Of a stretch of 64,000 nucleotides of DNA, positions 23,401 through 33,409 are shown one piece after another. Position 1 is the stretch's first letter, and each line of letters begins with the position of its first letter. Source of the stretch: Cyanodermella asteris (taxonomy: Eukaryota > Ascomycota > Lecanoromycetes > Ostropales > Stictidaceae); NCBI GenBank assembly GCA_900618795.1, contig UYJD01000003.1, positions 1,048,222 to 1,112,221 of the forward strand. The letters are read 5' to 3'. The position numbers and the translations under genes are program-made. The notes under the pieces were generated by a model. The model saw only the letters and a program-made list of their open reading frames with translations. It made no database searches and had not been told where the DNA came from.

Positions 23401-23940
23401 GCGTATGCAACGATGATCAGCGAAGAGGCTCATGCAAGCGATGAAGCTCGTCGTCTGAGCTCAGCGTCCAGCGCTGCCAGCAGCGTGACTACTAGTCCTC
23501 ATCTCCGAGCAGCTGCATCTTCGAGCACGGGCGCCATACCTGAACCTGAGTTTGCTCAAATGGTCGGGGAGTTGGATGGAGCGGATGAGGAGTTGGCGGA
23601 AGCTTTGAAACGCAGTCTGCAAGACGAGTCGGCAAGCTATGCACCAGAAGCTCAGCCTGAGCCCGAAGACCTTGGCTTTACGGTCAAGTTCGCTCGGTCG
23701 AAGAAAGGTCGCAGGTCGCCCAAAGGCAAAAGCCCCGCGTCTACTACGTCGCCCGCACGATCTGGGACAGGCCAGAACAAAGAGATGGACGACCTCGAGT
23801 ACGCTTTGCAGCTCAGCCTTGCAGAAGAGCAGAGCAGGCGCGAGATCGAGGACCAATTCCCGTCCTTGCGGAAGACGCCAAGCCCTCCAGCTAGCAGCAG
23901 AAGTGGCAAGGGTAAGGGAAAGGCACAGCCGTGGTCGTGA
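20428..23940 (+). CDS. F-box protein with WD-like region and two ubiquitin-interacting motifs
   Basis: Predicted SCF-type substrate adaptor or ubiquitin-binding protein, 1,170 aa in one exon. The ATG at 20428 is the first in the frame. Residues 1-125 are low-complexity. An F-box lies at about 127-175 (LQDLPAEVLTHVCSYLP). The middle is a large globular region. WD-like strands appear at about 770-850 (GSVIVWN, GGTDGLVQAWDP). An Arg/Glu-rich helix follows at ~950-1000. Two UIMs end the protein: EELAEALKRSLQDES (~1053) and DLEYALQLSLAEEQ (~1120). F-box plus UIM in one chain suggests it recruits ubiquitylated clients or regulates itself through ubiquitin; this is inference from domains. The frame is intact. 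Confidence 0.85.
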   Translation: MQPLPTEISKSFTDSNPSPNATSSAQHGQLHHDGSSDPVPGASGQKHAVDPVCGPHAAADASAERDAAAALDDATGMSGRKSGKRTPSPVDKIIEHERASPRYASSKDKSPGFRVISRSKNAPAPRASLQDLPAEVLTHVCSYLPADAFASMALVSKDVHGIVTGEHAWRMAFARYFPGHEALNENATTKLDRNGEEILASEKRYFTRLSAISSWRSEYIIRTRMLRALGRGSPSEVDNLTGYSGSRSHAKATRVGQMDFFGGLETPVTKIVGSFTMKNNRPQVRLLHASKEECRTTVSRPLESNKHIDWGFEMPRLQFYEVQPGVEMYGMGPGEIVGVPNSLDISPLFGLIAVDGMPGGRIYHRHVQEDRGTYLARSLNDGTLERGIPRVNESQESMTAVWIAKDNTIPDMTSNLVCALVGSSAGIVTACSLGSPVLAAGTRAGAREVSARWVLSPGVPIIAFGVDEKYSSRRLERGRAWVFALNALGEVFYLKEIPRAASLPENMRNPTDWDINASTWETGRSVYWNLVEPTRRSARPDPFGDASADACYSPRSSCHADGLSSEQIAAETKEIQAFLQQPPIHFRTMCEGWDMQRLLEVDFAGDDEHGAGEAVFVIDSGLQDGRKASIVRYTRLLIEDAIHAPITSSPQRGSSPPPQVKSIFGGAAAPVPAESAWKITKPVNVRRISHSSETASIPEEQFEVWTASNFAFGGLKAVQITASAKDESTYANFTIDEDPLLSLNPVAATWSPSASPIGRGQKFGHAADVPGQRSRLVALGTKVGSVIVWNMRSPVSTTSEIVNDVEPVRIIHTDSPGISSLALSALYLVHGGTDGLVQAWDPLAHENGPVRTLHSKFAQKARRDLRINQARPLGVGINFYAASAICIDPDAKVLRGVVGIGTHLRYWSYSSGSAGSYRGSKRRSQRDRQLSNQAADPKVTRTGRGVLADYIANEQADLERARRDRQREAQRANARYGLNLLGEDATEDEIMAYATMISEEAHASDEARRLSSASSAASSVTTSPHLRAAASSSTGAIPEPEFAQMVGELDGADEELAEALKRSLQDESASYAPEAQPEPEDLGFTVKFARSKKGRRSPKGKSPASTTSPARSGTGQNKEMDDLEYALQLSLAEEQSRREIEDQFPSLRKTPSPPASSRSGKGKGKAQPWS

Positions 23941-24962
23941 GATGGAAGTGAGGAGTGGTTAGAGATGTTAAGTTTCGTGGTGAGGTATTTGGGTGTGCGC
24001 CCTGAAGAAAGCACGTTTGTAGCACTGCAACACAGAAATAGGTCGTATCGGATTTGTTCAAGTCCACGCTACTGTTTCGCCAGCAGAAACCCTCGTAAAT
24101 CCTGCTTGTAAGCCTGTCGGCTAAGGCTGCAGTGTCACGATGCGCAGTAAAGTGAGCTGCAAAACATCGGATCTGATGGCTGCACGCTCCTCAGATAATC
24201 GATGCCCCGGTCGCCAATAGCGCTTACAAGGTCAGCATCGCAGCCTGTCTCATCGTCTCACGTGCAAGATGCCCGACAAGCTTCAAAAAAGAGTCGGGTA
24301 ATATGCCGCAGCTGATGTCGTTCCAGGGCGTTGCAGCGACTGCGCCGGCCGCAACCTCGATTTGTTTCAACTTTTCGCTCAGCCCACTCCGAACTACGGT
24401 AGCCACGCTCTTTGATTCCCAACCCAATCCTGACTCCTACTTCGCCATGACCGACACGAACAGACATGTCAATACAGACAGTGGAGCAAACCAACCGAGG
24501 TGTGGACGACCCTCTTCTATTGACAACCACCTGCTCGATCGTGGCCAATAAGCATTGGCTCAGCACAAGCTGCACCCTTCAGCCAACCTCGTCTCACCCT
24601 CAGCTATTCCTCAGAACTCTGGCTGGCGTGTCAGGCGCCCATTTTAAGCACTGTTGAGGCTTATGCAGGCTATACCAGGGCACCGTAGCCTGTCTGACGC
24701 CCGGGCTCGTCCCCAAGCAGTCACTTGCGCCATGGCACCTTTGTACATAATCTTCCTTGTTCCCTTTTCCATGTTTCGGAACGCTTCAACGCCGTTGATT
24801 TCTTTCACGTCTTTTCTTAACGGTCTTTTGCCTTCTATTCCTCACTTCCTTTCTTGTGTGCGATATTTTTGTCACGGAGCTGGTTCTCCCTTCTTTATTG
24901 TCTCCTTCTCTCGCCTCGTGTTTCTGCTGCCACGCGGACGAACCCGTTTTCCTCTCTTCATA
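23941..24962. promoter_or_regulatory. Intergenic with pyrimidine-rich leader of the esterase gene
   Basis: No second gene seen. From about 24770 to the esterase start at 24963 the plus strand is strongly CT-rich, typical of the leader of a well-expressed fungal gene. Confidence 0.5.
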
Positions 24963-25949
24963 ATGTACCTTTTGAAGGACTTTTACGCGCTGGCACTGGC
25001 TGCCAGCGCAGTCAACGCAGCAGCTGTGCCTCGAGAGGCCACAAGCACCTCGGTAGCAGCCGCTGCTCCAAAAGCGACGGACGACTGCAAAGATCTCAAA
25101 CACTTCTTTTCTTTCGGCGCCTCCTTCACCCAGACCAAGTTCAACGAGAACGGCACGCAGCCCTCCCTCGGCAATCCGATGGGGAACCCAGAAAAGCCAG
25201 AGACGTTCACCGGCGGCGAAAACTACATCGGCTTCCTGACTCAAAAGTACAACTCGACACCTGTGCTCAACTACAACTTTGCGCGCGGCGGCGCAACAAC
25301 ATCACGCAAAGTCGTCAACACGGGTCCGGATTCCACGACCTTTGACGAGCAGTTTCACGACCACTTCCTGCCCAAGTACGGCGGAAGCAACAAGACATGG
25401 ACCTCGGACAATACGTTCTTCAGCTTCCATTTCGGAATCAACGACATCACGATCCCGCTCATGGGCAAGGACGTCAAGATTCCCGACCGCTTCAGCCGCG
25501 TGCCCGCCATCCTCGACGCCTACTTCTCCTACGTCGACGGGCTGTACAAGGTCGGCGCCCGACGGTTTATGATGATCAACGTCCCGCCGCAGGACCGCAC
25601 GCCCATGGTCAAGAAACTCACCTCGGAAGTGCAGCTCGCGTTCAAGGACTTCATTATCGAGTACAACGCGCAGCTGCTGAATCGGACGCTCGAGTTTGCA
25701 AAGACTCACGACGGGGCGTATGCGGCGTACTATGATGCGAATGCGTTCTTTTCCGAGGTGCTGGATGAGCCGAGCAAGTACGGTTTCCCGGATGCGACTT
25801 GTATTGACCCAAAGGGACAGAAGTGTGTCTGGTTCAACGACTTTCACCCTGGTGAGAAGTTTGATGATGCGTGGAGTGCCAGGATGAAGGGGGCCATGGA
25901 CGCTATAGGATATAATGGGTCCACGCCGGCCAGTGGCTACTACAAGTAG
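24963..25949 (+). CDS. Secreted GDSL acetylesterase, CE16 family
   Basis: SGNH/GDSL hydrolase of the fungal CE16 type, which removes acetyl groups from plant polysaccharide oligomers outside the cell. 328 aa, single exon. The start at 24963 gives a signal peptide (MYLLKDFYALALAASAVNA). Block I is FSFGASFTQTKF, with Ala where GDS normally has Asp but the nucleophile Ser kept. Block III is FGINDI, and block V has the catalytic Asp/His in NDFHPG. Several N-glycosylation sites. A longer in-frame extension upstream was rejected because it runs through the CT-rich leader. It likely acts in plant biomass use; the exact substrate is unknown. Confidence 0.88.
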   Translation: MYLLKDFYALALAASAVNAAAVPREATSTSVAAAAPKATDDCKDLKHFFSFGASFTQTKFNENGTQPSLGNPMGNPEKPETFTGGENYIGFLTQKYNSTPVLNYNFARGGATTSRKVVNTGPDSTTFDEQFHDHFLPKYGGSNKTWTSDNTFFSFHFGINDITIPLMGKDVKIPDRFSRVPAILDAYFSYVDGLYKVGARRFMMINVPPQDRTPMVKKLTSEVQLAFKDFIIEYNAQLLNRTLEFAKTHDGAYAAYYDANAFFSEVLDEPSKYGFPDATCIDPKGQKCVWFNDFHPGEKFDDAWSARMKGAMDAIGYNGSTPASGYYK

Positions 25950-27341
25950 GCTCAAGACTAGAGAGGCTGTGGCAACAGCCCGAAAATGTAACGCGGCTAT
26001 CAGAATGTCCATGTACTTTGGCGCTGAATTTCATCCTTCTGCTGCATCATCACATAATAGATCTATCGATATTCCCTTCGTCACACAGCACCTTTGGCTG
26101 CGTTACTCGGCAAGTCCATTCTTGTTGCCTCCATTTCAATCCATCGTTTCCTCTTCTGCTGCACAGCATCCGTCCGCGGCTTCTCAGCTCCAGCCCCACG
26201 CAAGTATATCCTCCCATGCTTGATGTTCGCCCCCTCACAGTGAGGCACCTCCAACCCGAATCGACCCTCCCCCTCCGACACCACCCTCCCATCCCGCCCA
26301 ACCACAAGCCATCCCCTCGTCCCACAAGTAAAACACCACCCCGCTCACATTCCGTTCAAGCCTCTTCGCCCGCTCCAACACAACCTCCTCCAACAGCACC
26401 GCTTCCCGGGTTGCCGTGCCCCGCAAAACACAAACTCGGTCCACACGCCCGGCATACAAGCAATAAAGATAAATAACAAATGTATCATCGGCGGGAGAGG
26501 TTGGCATCCCGGGCTGCGGCGCAGCCGTCGATTGTGTGAATTGGAGCGGAGGAGGAATCGCTTGGTAGAGGTGCTGTTTCCGCCGAGGTTTACGACGTTT
26601 TGGACCATGGAAAATGTCCATTGTGTTCTTGAGGGGAAGGAAGTTTACGAGGGGGGATCAGGAGAGATCAGGAGGGAGGGAACCTGGAGCCAGGAGATTG
26701 TGGTGCTGATGCGGAGGATTGGGCAGAGAGGACGGCGGCGTTGAGGAGGATATCAGGGTTGCCTTGGAGAGAGCCGTTGCAGAGGCTGAGAATGTGCATG
26801 GTGATGTACTTTGGAGATTGGCTGATGGCAAACAGACGAAAGAGGCAAAGGAAGAGTGAACAATTCACGGGGCAGGGGCCAAGTTCATTGGAGCAGGTAT
26901 GGTCGGATGAACGCTGTGATATATTGTTATACAGTTGTAGCTGCTGGCCACATGAACCGTGCAGGGACCTCACGCAAGCTGATGGAATATGTGGGCATTC
27001 GATGGCGACGATTTGAAAGGCACACTCAATCCATGGCGGCTCGTGTAGTCGAAAGTGATGGTTTTCGACTCCCGGTGTGGGGGAGTGGGCCATCAAGACG
27101 ATCGGGGCGGACAGATGCCGAATAAGAGCGAGGTCGTGATAAATGGCATGGCTGACCGAAGGAACAAACGCACAGGCTGATCGATGTATTCCACGCTCGC
27201 GCTATCATTCCTGAGCACCAGAATTGCGAGTTGCGCTGCTGTACCATGTTTGTGAGATGTAATTCCTGTCGGGACTGCCCCTTCAATGCGATGCCCAGAA
27301 CGATCAATGGATAGGACGTTGACAATGAGACACGCCTTCTC
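25950..27341. other. Intergenic; possible short minus-strand reading frame
   Basis: 1.4 kb between convergent genes. On the minus strand a short frame beginning at about 26799 (MHILSLCNGSLQGN) faintly resembles the start of flavodoxin-like reductases, and a 128-aa frame follows (26621-26235). I could not join them in frame and see no domain. If real, it would be a small or degraded gene. Confidence 0.3.
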
Positions 27342-28136
27342 TCAGCTTTCGTCAAGAAGTTTGATGATCTCCTCGTGTTCGTTCGCAACAGCCGCATCTC
27401 TGCAAGATCGTCCAGCTTTGTCAACCGCGTTCCGATCAGCCCCATTCTGAATCAGATACCGCGCAGTCTCAACCTGGCCCTTGTAGCAAGCTCGATACAG
27501 CGCCGTGCCTTCAGAATCAATCGACTCCTTATCCTTGATGTCATACCAAGCCACCGATTTCTCCAACTCCACCTTCCCCGTCCCCATCATGAGCTTCAAA
27601 GCTGCCAGATTGCCCTCTTCCGCTGCAGCAATCGGCGCCCCAGAAGCATTGAAATCGGCTCCGTGCTGGATTAAGAGATTCAGTATTTCCACGCTAGGCT
27701 CACCACCCACGATGGACTTGAGAACGGCATCCTCGCCATCGAAGGTCCCGACTTTCGAGTCGGGTTTGTGGCCGTGCTCGAGGAGCCAGCGGACGAACTC
27801 CACTTTTCCTTCGTCGGCCGCGATGGCGAGCGCGTCGCCGTGGTATTCGTTGTGTTGGTCGTTTAGATTCACGCCGTGCTTGACGAGAGTCTCGAATATC
27901 GGGATGTGGCCTCCGTAACAAGCGGCCTTGAACACCTCGTTGTTAACGGCGCCGGCTGGGATTTGCAGGCCTTGTCGGAAGCACCAGTCGAGGAGATTCG
28001 ACTGGTTGTTCTTTGCTGCAACGAACCCGATGGCTTCTAGGATCTTTGGCTGTTGAGATGCTTCGACTTTTGTGGTGTAGAGGCTATGTACTCGCTCGAG
28101 GTCGCCGGCCTCGGCGGCTTGCAGTAGGGTCGTCAT
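27342..28136 (-). CDS. Ankyrin-repeat protein
   Basis: 264-aa protein made almost wholly of ankyrin repeats, single exon, start at 28136. About six repeats are visible: LLQAAEAGDLERV at the N-terminus, then AACYGGHIPIFETLVKHGVN, AADEGKVEFVRWLLEHGH, VEILNLLIQHGADFN, AAAEEGNLAALKLMM, and ALYRACYKGQVETARYLIQ with the final AVANEHEEIIKLL. There is no signal peptide, membrane segment or second domain. Such repeats mediate protein binding; the partner is unknown. Confidence 0.85.
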   Translation of the reverse strand: MTTLLQAAEAGDLERVHSLYTTKVEASQQPKILEAIGFVAAKNNQSNLLDWCFRQGLQIPAGAVNNEVFKAACYGGHIPIFETLVKHGVNLNDQHNEYHGDALAIAADEGKVEFVRWLLEHGHKPDSKVGTFDGEDAVLKSIVGGEPSVEILNLLIQHGADFNASGAPIAAAEEGNLAALKLMMGTGKVELEKSVAWYDIKDKESIDSEGTALYRACYKGQVETARYLIQNGADRNAVDKAGRSCRDAAVANEHEEIIKLLDES

Positions 28137-29638
28137 TGTTGGTCAAAGTCTACTTGGTCGATGTGTATGTCTTCGGATATCGGTCTCAGGAATGAGAAGT
28201 CAGGAACAGATAGTATGAAAAGGTGTGCTTGTATGGCAGAAGACGGCAACTATATGAGAAACGTAGAACCAAGGCAGCATTTGTGTACAGCTACAGCACT
28301 GTTGAACGTCAGAAACTATATGACGTCGACTGGTAGCTGTATGTTGCTCGACACTGTTTTTGCGATATTGCCTCAAACAATAAGACGGGTGTCGCGTGGC
28401 GATTGCATGGCTACGACAATCTCGACCTAGGGGCAGGCACAGTAGCAGGATTGGCTATCTGAACCTAGAGTGACTACCTGCACTCAGCCCTGCCCGCCAA
28501 AACGTCACAACTTAGTGCAGAAGGCAGTAGAAGGTCACACCAGCACGGAACATCTCGACTCCTGTCATGTCAACGAGGATCGAAAATAGTATGAAGGCCT
28601 TCAGCTGAATGGTTGATCCGTAACCCGAGTTGCAGGACGCCGGCCCTGAGAGATGCCGATGGCTTGGGGAAGGTTACAGACCCGCCGTGCTTCAGATTTG
28701 CCGGTAGCAAGCGGCACAAATCTCCAGAGTCTTCTCGAAGCCGGGATGGAGATCGGATTGGTTGGAGTTTAGGTGGCAGCAGGTCTGTAGAGTAATGAAG
28801 GAGTAGGAGCCGCATGCGTTTACGGACCAATGATGGCGCTGGGTGTGCTTGAGCCGCTTGACACAGCCTGCGGCACGCACTCTTCAGCCACGCTGTCTAG
28901 TTTCAACTTTCTGTACGCTTCAACATCCATGAAATTCGGTCTCGTGTCGCTACAGAGCTTGCTTCCGGCTTGAGTCGGGTGGAAGGCCCGTAAGCAGCTC
29001 GGAATGTACGTCTACAGACACTTCAAGTGGTACTCTGGTCGCCATTGACCGATACGACCGCAAATACCTTGACCAATCTGTCGCCGTCCACCCTGGCTAA
29101 CATGTCTGAAAACACCTTGGTCGGTGTGAGCTCAAGTCTCTAGCCAAGCAGGATTGGAGACAGCTCGAATGGTACGGCCGTGAAAGTAAATCAATAGAGA
29201 CATGACCATCAGCGCCGCGACTTTGTCGCCCTGTTTTGCTTCACTACAGTACCAAAGACTGATGTCGCATCACAAAAGCTCGCTTCCGGAATCTACTGTG
29301 TACCGGCCTTGGCACGTCTGATGAAGTGACACTGAGGATGCTGAGACACACAGCCAATTGCTTCTCGCTTCCTTCGCCATACAGCGCGTGGCCTGGAATC
29401 TTCAAGAGCGCGATGCAACATGTCTGCAGATGATATATAAGGTACAGTCCTGTCCTGATGACTATATTCCAGTTCTCCATTCAATCTGCTTTTATTCAGT
29501 TCAATTCTTTCCATTTCCTATTAGTCACTCCTTTTGGTTGTTGAACAACCGTCCTTTCCTTCAACAAGACCTCTTTATTCGTTGTTTCTATTCGCTTTTC
29601 TTTTTTTCGCCACTTTCTAGCCTGAGCTTCTTGACAAA
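28137..29638. other. Intergenic
   Basis: 1.5 kb without a convincing gene. The right end carries the TATA box and CT-rich leader of the small secreted protein. Confidence 0.5.
29434..29440 (+). promoter_or_regulatory. TATA box of the small secreted protein gene
   Basis: TATATAA about 200 bp before the start codon, followed by a long pyrimidine tract to 29638. Strong TATA plus CT-rich leader suggests an inducible or highly expressed gene. Confidence 0.55.
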
Positions 29639-30346
29639 ATGCCTGGCTCCAACCTCTTCAAGTCAGCTGGGTTCTGGCTGATCGCCCTCTTCGCCTGCAT
29701 CTTCCTCGTTCAAGCCGCCCCCACCCCAGGCGGCGCCGGCAAGCTCCTGAAAGACGCAGCCGGCAAGGAGCTCTTCCCGGCCACCGAAGCCGAATTCAAA
29801 TCCATCCTCAAAAAGGGCGTCCTTTCAAAGGACGGCAAGCTCCCCAGCGACAAGTCCTTCTTCTTCTCCGGCACCACGGGCGGCGCATCCGAGGTCAAGG
29901 ACCTCAAGAACTGGGCCGTCGGCAACAACCTCCAGCACGTCACCGGCATCCTCAAGGACGGCTACGACAAGCCCAAGCGCTTCTCCGTCCCCGACGGCGC
30001 CGTCAAGAAGGACCTCGAGGACAAGTACTGGGATGAGCTTTCGGGATTCTACACCAAGTGGTCGTCTGGCAAGGCCTATGTTGCGATTCCCGGTGGCAAG
30101 GATGGCATCAAGGATTTGAACCCGAACAGCATCTTCATGAAGACTGAGATCAAGGAGATGGAGAAGGCTGAGAATGGCATTACCGATCTCTTTATCATGG
30201 ATTCGAAGAAGATGCCAAAGGACTTGAGCGAGGTCACGGACAAGTGGCCTTTGAACAAGGCTTCCGCTAGCAGCTCCAAGAGCGTTGGTGACAAGGTTGA
30301 GGATGGCGTTGACAAGGTCACCGACTCGCTCGGCAAGATCCTGTAA
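29639..30346 (+). CDS. Small secreted protein, possible NAD-handling/ADP-ribosyltransferase-like fold
   Basis: 235 aa, single exon. Residues 1-27 form a clear signal peptide (GFWLIALFACIFLVQA, cut near AAP). The mature part is Lys-rich, without Cys pairs or a GPI signal. The order FFFSG..., then an alternating region, then YVAIPGG and ITDLFIMDSK resembles the pattern FFWSG / VYVVLG / KITRID that I recall from bacterial toxin-type and fungal secreted proteins of an uncharacterised family. That resemblance is from memory, weak, and no catalytic residue can be assigned. The last ~30 residues (VGDKVEDGVDKVTDSLGKIL) form an amphipathic helix. Function unknown; could be an effector. Confidence 0.75.
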   Translation: MPGSNLFKSAGFWLIALFACIFLVQAAPTPGGAGKLLKDAAGKELFPATEAEFKSILKKGVLSKDGKLPSDKSFFFSGTTGGASEVKDLKNWAVGNNLQHVTGILKDGYDKPKRFSVPDGAVKKDLEDKYWDELSGFYTKWSSGKAYVAIPGGKDGIKDLNPNSIFMKTEIKEMEKAENGITDLFIMDSKKMPKDLSEVTDKWPLNKASASSSKSVGDKVEDGVDKVTDSLGKIL

Positions 30347-30686
30347 ATGAGTGGTCGAGACACAGCGAACAATGCTTGAATACAATGAATTTTGAGGTCT
30401 CGAATATGGTGCCTTTGCAGTGATGAGCTACCGACTACGCGTCGCCCAATGCATTGTGTCGGAACTTTGAGAGTAAATTTCTAAGATTGAAAAAAGGTAT
30501 GGTATATACAAAGGGATCTCGTCGAAATGTGAATATTCGTCACCCTGACTTTTCAGCGTCTTCTCGTCCATTCTCGTCGTTTTGAATTGCATTCTGAGAT
30601 GATTTCGATGCTTCTGATGTACAGTTACTTGCGCTGTACTGTCGAACCGCTCCTCATATACTAGGATGCCTCATCATCGCGATCCT
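30347..30686. other. Intergenic between convergent genes
   Basis: 340 bp of 3' flanks with AT-rich stretches; nothing else seen. Confidence 0.5.
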
Positions 30687-31694
30687 CTAGGCCTTCGCAG
30701 CGACACGAGCACGGAGCTTGACTGTCGCATCGTAAAGGACGTCCTTGAATGCAAACAAGAATGCTGCGGTCAGCACACTCTGGGTGACCTTGGGTCCAAT
30801 GCCTGCAAGGTTATTAGTCAATCGCCCCGCAGCTCATCCCACATTAATCGACTCACCTCCATAGAGACCAGCATATCCGTCCTCCCGAATGATTCTCCTC
30901 AAGCTCTCATTCATGCTCTCCTTCGGACCGTCCTTGGCGGCAACATGCGCCCTGCTCTTCACCGTGATGTACGGGTAGGTGATCGTCGTCGCCGCCAGCT
31001 TACCCAGCGCACCAAGGTAGAACGCATCATACGCACCTACGCTTCCCTTCCTCTTCTCAACCACATTCTTCAACTGCTCGAACAGGGTATACTGCAGAAT
31101 CGGGTTGATGACCAACACCAACGCCGGCAGCACACCCGCGAACAACGCCCCAGGACCCTCCTCACTCAACAGCTTCCTCAGCGTCCCGAGCGTCGTGGGC
31201 CTCTTCTCCGCCGCCACAGCCTTCTCGTCCCCTGCCTGACTCTTCCTCGCCGTCATGCGGGTATTCACGACCCAGATCGGGTTCGTGCAGATCACGGTCG
31301 CGCTCCCGGCGATAGCGCCCGCGATCATGCTCTCGATGGTGGTGAGCTTGGGAGCTCGGCCCGCGCGCACGGCGGCCTGCTCGTAGCCGCCTCGCGCCCA
31401 CTCGTAGAAGTAGTAGTAGACGAAGTTTGTCACGGAGATGCCGAAGAGCGCGCTGTCGATGCCGGCGTACAGGCCGGAGATGCCTTCGCGGGCGAGGATG
31501 TGCCGGACGGCGTCCAGGGTGGTCGTGTCGGCGCGTTTGGACTCGACTTGGGCGCGGGTCGAGAGCGTGATCAGCGGGTAGGTGAGCGCCATGGAGAGGA
31601 TGCCGCCGCCGGCGCCGGCCAGGGCGTGGGCGACATTGTCGCTTTGCTGGGCGGCGACGGCGGTTGCGGGAGTTGCGGGCTCGGTGGTGGCCAT
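30687..31694 (-). CDS. Peroxisomal adenine-nucleotide carrier (PMP47/Ant1-like)
   Basis: Mitochondrial-carrier-family protein of the peroxisomal type (yeast Ant1, human SLC25A17), which brings ATP into peroxisomes for fatty-acid activation. Exons 31694-30857 and 30802-30687, 317 aa. Three repeats carry the variant signatures YPLITLSTRAQ, NPIWVVNTRM and YPYITVKSRA, the pattern that separates this group from inner-membrane carriers. The short last exon (GPKVTQSVLTAAFLFAFKD) restores the sixth helix; without it the reading stops just after the intron donor. GTGAGT..CAG intron of 54 nt. A longer frame on the opposite strand is a shadow. Confidence 0.9.
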
Positions 31695-32489
31695 GTTGGT
31701 CGCTGGTGCTGAGATTTTTCTGCAGTGACGGAACGATGGGAGGACCGATTGGGAGATGTCTGGACTAGGATATCGCGGAGCTGTGGGTTTTGCAGGAGGG
31801 CAGCATTGATATTATCGTGAGAGAGCTCGATGTACGCATGGGAGTGGATTTCGATGCAATGAGGCTCGTCATGGGCTGCCGAGGTCCCACTCCGCAGGTC
31901 CGGAGAAGCGTCCCTCTCCTTACTGGAGCTCGACCTCTCGTCCCACATGTCTCTCGGCCGTTACATCACATGCTTGCGACCTCCGTTTTCTCCCGCCCAA
32001 GACCTTCGAACCGTCATTCTTGAGCTGTCTGCGTTTGAGAAATTATTGATCTGCACGTGAATGCCTTCGACGGCCATGAGCCTCTTCCGAGTCTACCAAA
32101 TACCGTAGCTCGTAGAGCCCAGGACAAGAATCCGAAGATAATGCTCGTGATATGTGACAACGAGTGGGAAGCAGGCAGGACGAACCGCTCATATGTCAGC
32201 TGGGAGTCTAATACAAGGACCCAGTTGACCAAGTTAGACCTACTCACAATTGGTGCTTGCGAGGCTGCATCAGTAAAGCACATCTGCATGCCATGTTCGT
32301 GATTAAGAGATCCGCGTGTGTACGCGCACACAACACGGGCACGACCCGTGATATGGCTGAAAATCAATTTCCGGCTATGCTGGGTATCATCAAGATGCTA
32401 AATAGTTCCATCGCGCCCGAAAATGCTCAATCTTCCACCGTTAGGTACAGATATATAGGCCATCCAGCTGGTCACTGCTCCGGACGAAT
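31695..32489. other. Intergenic
   Basis: 795 bp holding the carrier promoter and the 3' flank of the phosphodiesterase. No other feature recognised. Confidence 0.5.
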
Positions 32490-33409
32490 CTAAGACAGGC
32501 CGTTCATCATCAACTCGGCCTTGTTCCAGTCACCCTGGTCAACATAATCCAAGAGGACAGCCTTGGGGTATCTATTGTATAGCTCCTTGCAGAGATCGGA
32601 CTGCTTCATGATGCTTCCATCATTGCCCGTCGCAGCATTAGTCTGCGGAACAGCGTCACGGTCCGGCACAAGGATGCTCAAGATGTCCAGGTCGAGATTG
32701 TGGTTGACCGCATACATGCGACCATCGGGGCTCGCATTCGGCGGACGGTCAATCTTGCACTGGTTGAACTTGGGGTCTGTAGTGTCGAACGGCGTCTCGA
32801 AGAAGTACGCAAACTCGTCCAGGATGTACGGGTAGGCTGCGTCGCCGGCACCGTAGTCCATAAAGACGACGAGGCGCTTGCCGCTGCTGATGAGCGAGCC
32901 CATGGTCGGCCACTCGTCGATGGCGAGGTTCGCGCTCGGCGGGACGTAAGCGTAGTTCTTGATCCCGGCCGTCGTGAAAGCCGTGTCGAACTCATTCATC
33001 TTCAGGTTGTCGCCGTTGGTGAGGAGGACGGTGACGACCTCGTTGGGGTTGTTGTCGAGAAATTCTTAATCTTGCCGAGATAGTCCGACACTGTGCCGGC
33101 ATCTTCTTCCCAGCAGCTGGTGTGGCATGCACTGAGCTGCTGGAGCACATTCTTGTGGGTCTGGACCGTGAGGAAGCGGATTCCGTTCTTCAGTTGGTCC
33201 TCGACGGACCACAGTTGGTTTTGCTGGGGTAGCTCGCCCACAAATGCACTGTCGTGAGATGCGATTTGTGACACGTTTGAGTATATACGGGAACAGTACT
33301 CGGCGCGGCCGTTGCAGACTGTCGGAGCTGTGCGTACATTAGCTCGCTCGAGTATCGGCGACGCAGAAGCCAGGGCAGCTAGGCTCAAGATGGATGCGCT
33401 GAACTTCAT
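32490..33409 (-). CDS. Secreted PLC-like phosphodiesterase, 1-nt frameshift
   Basis: TIM-barrel PI-PLC X-type phosphodiesterase of the secreted fungal family. The start at 33409 gives a signal peptide (MKFSASILSLAALASASP). First half (33409 to ~33065): SHDSAFVG with the first catalytic-type His, then FLTVQTHKN and CHTSCWEEDAG. Second half (~33060 to 32490): NNPNEVVTVLLTNGDN, then VVFMDYGAG and LLDYVDQGDW. The halves lie in different frames. At 33060-33067 the sequence has AAGAA where one more base would give K-E-F-L-D and a continuous 306-aa chain. No intron can explain it, since nothing is missing from the family alignment I recall. Either a pseudogene or a base-calling error. Confidence 0.85.

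Noticed and set aside
30666-31712. 348-aa open frame on the plus strand
   Set aside because: Antisense shadow of the peroxisomal carrier; its low-complexity Arg/Gly/Asp composition is typical of a shadow of a GC-rich gene.
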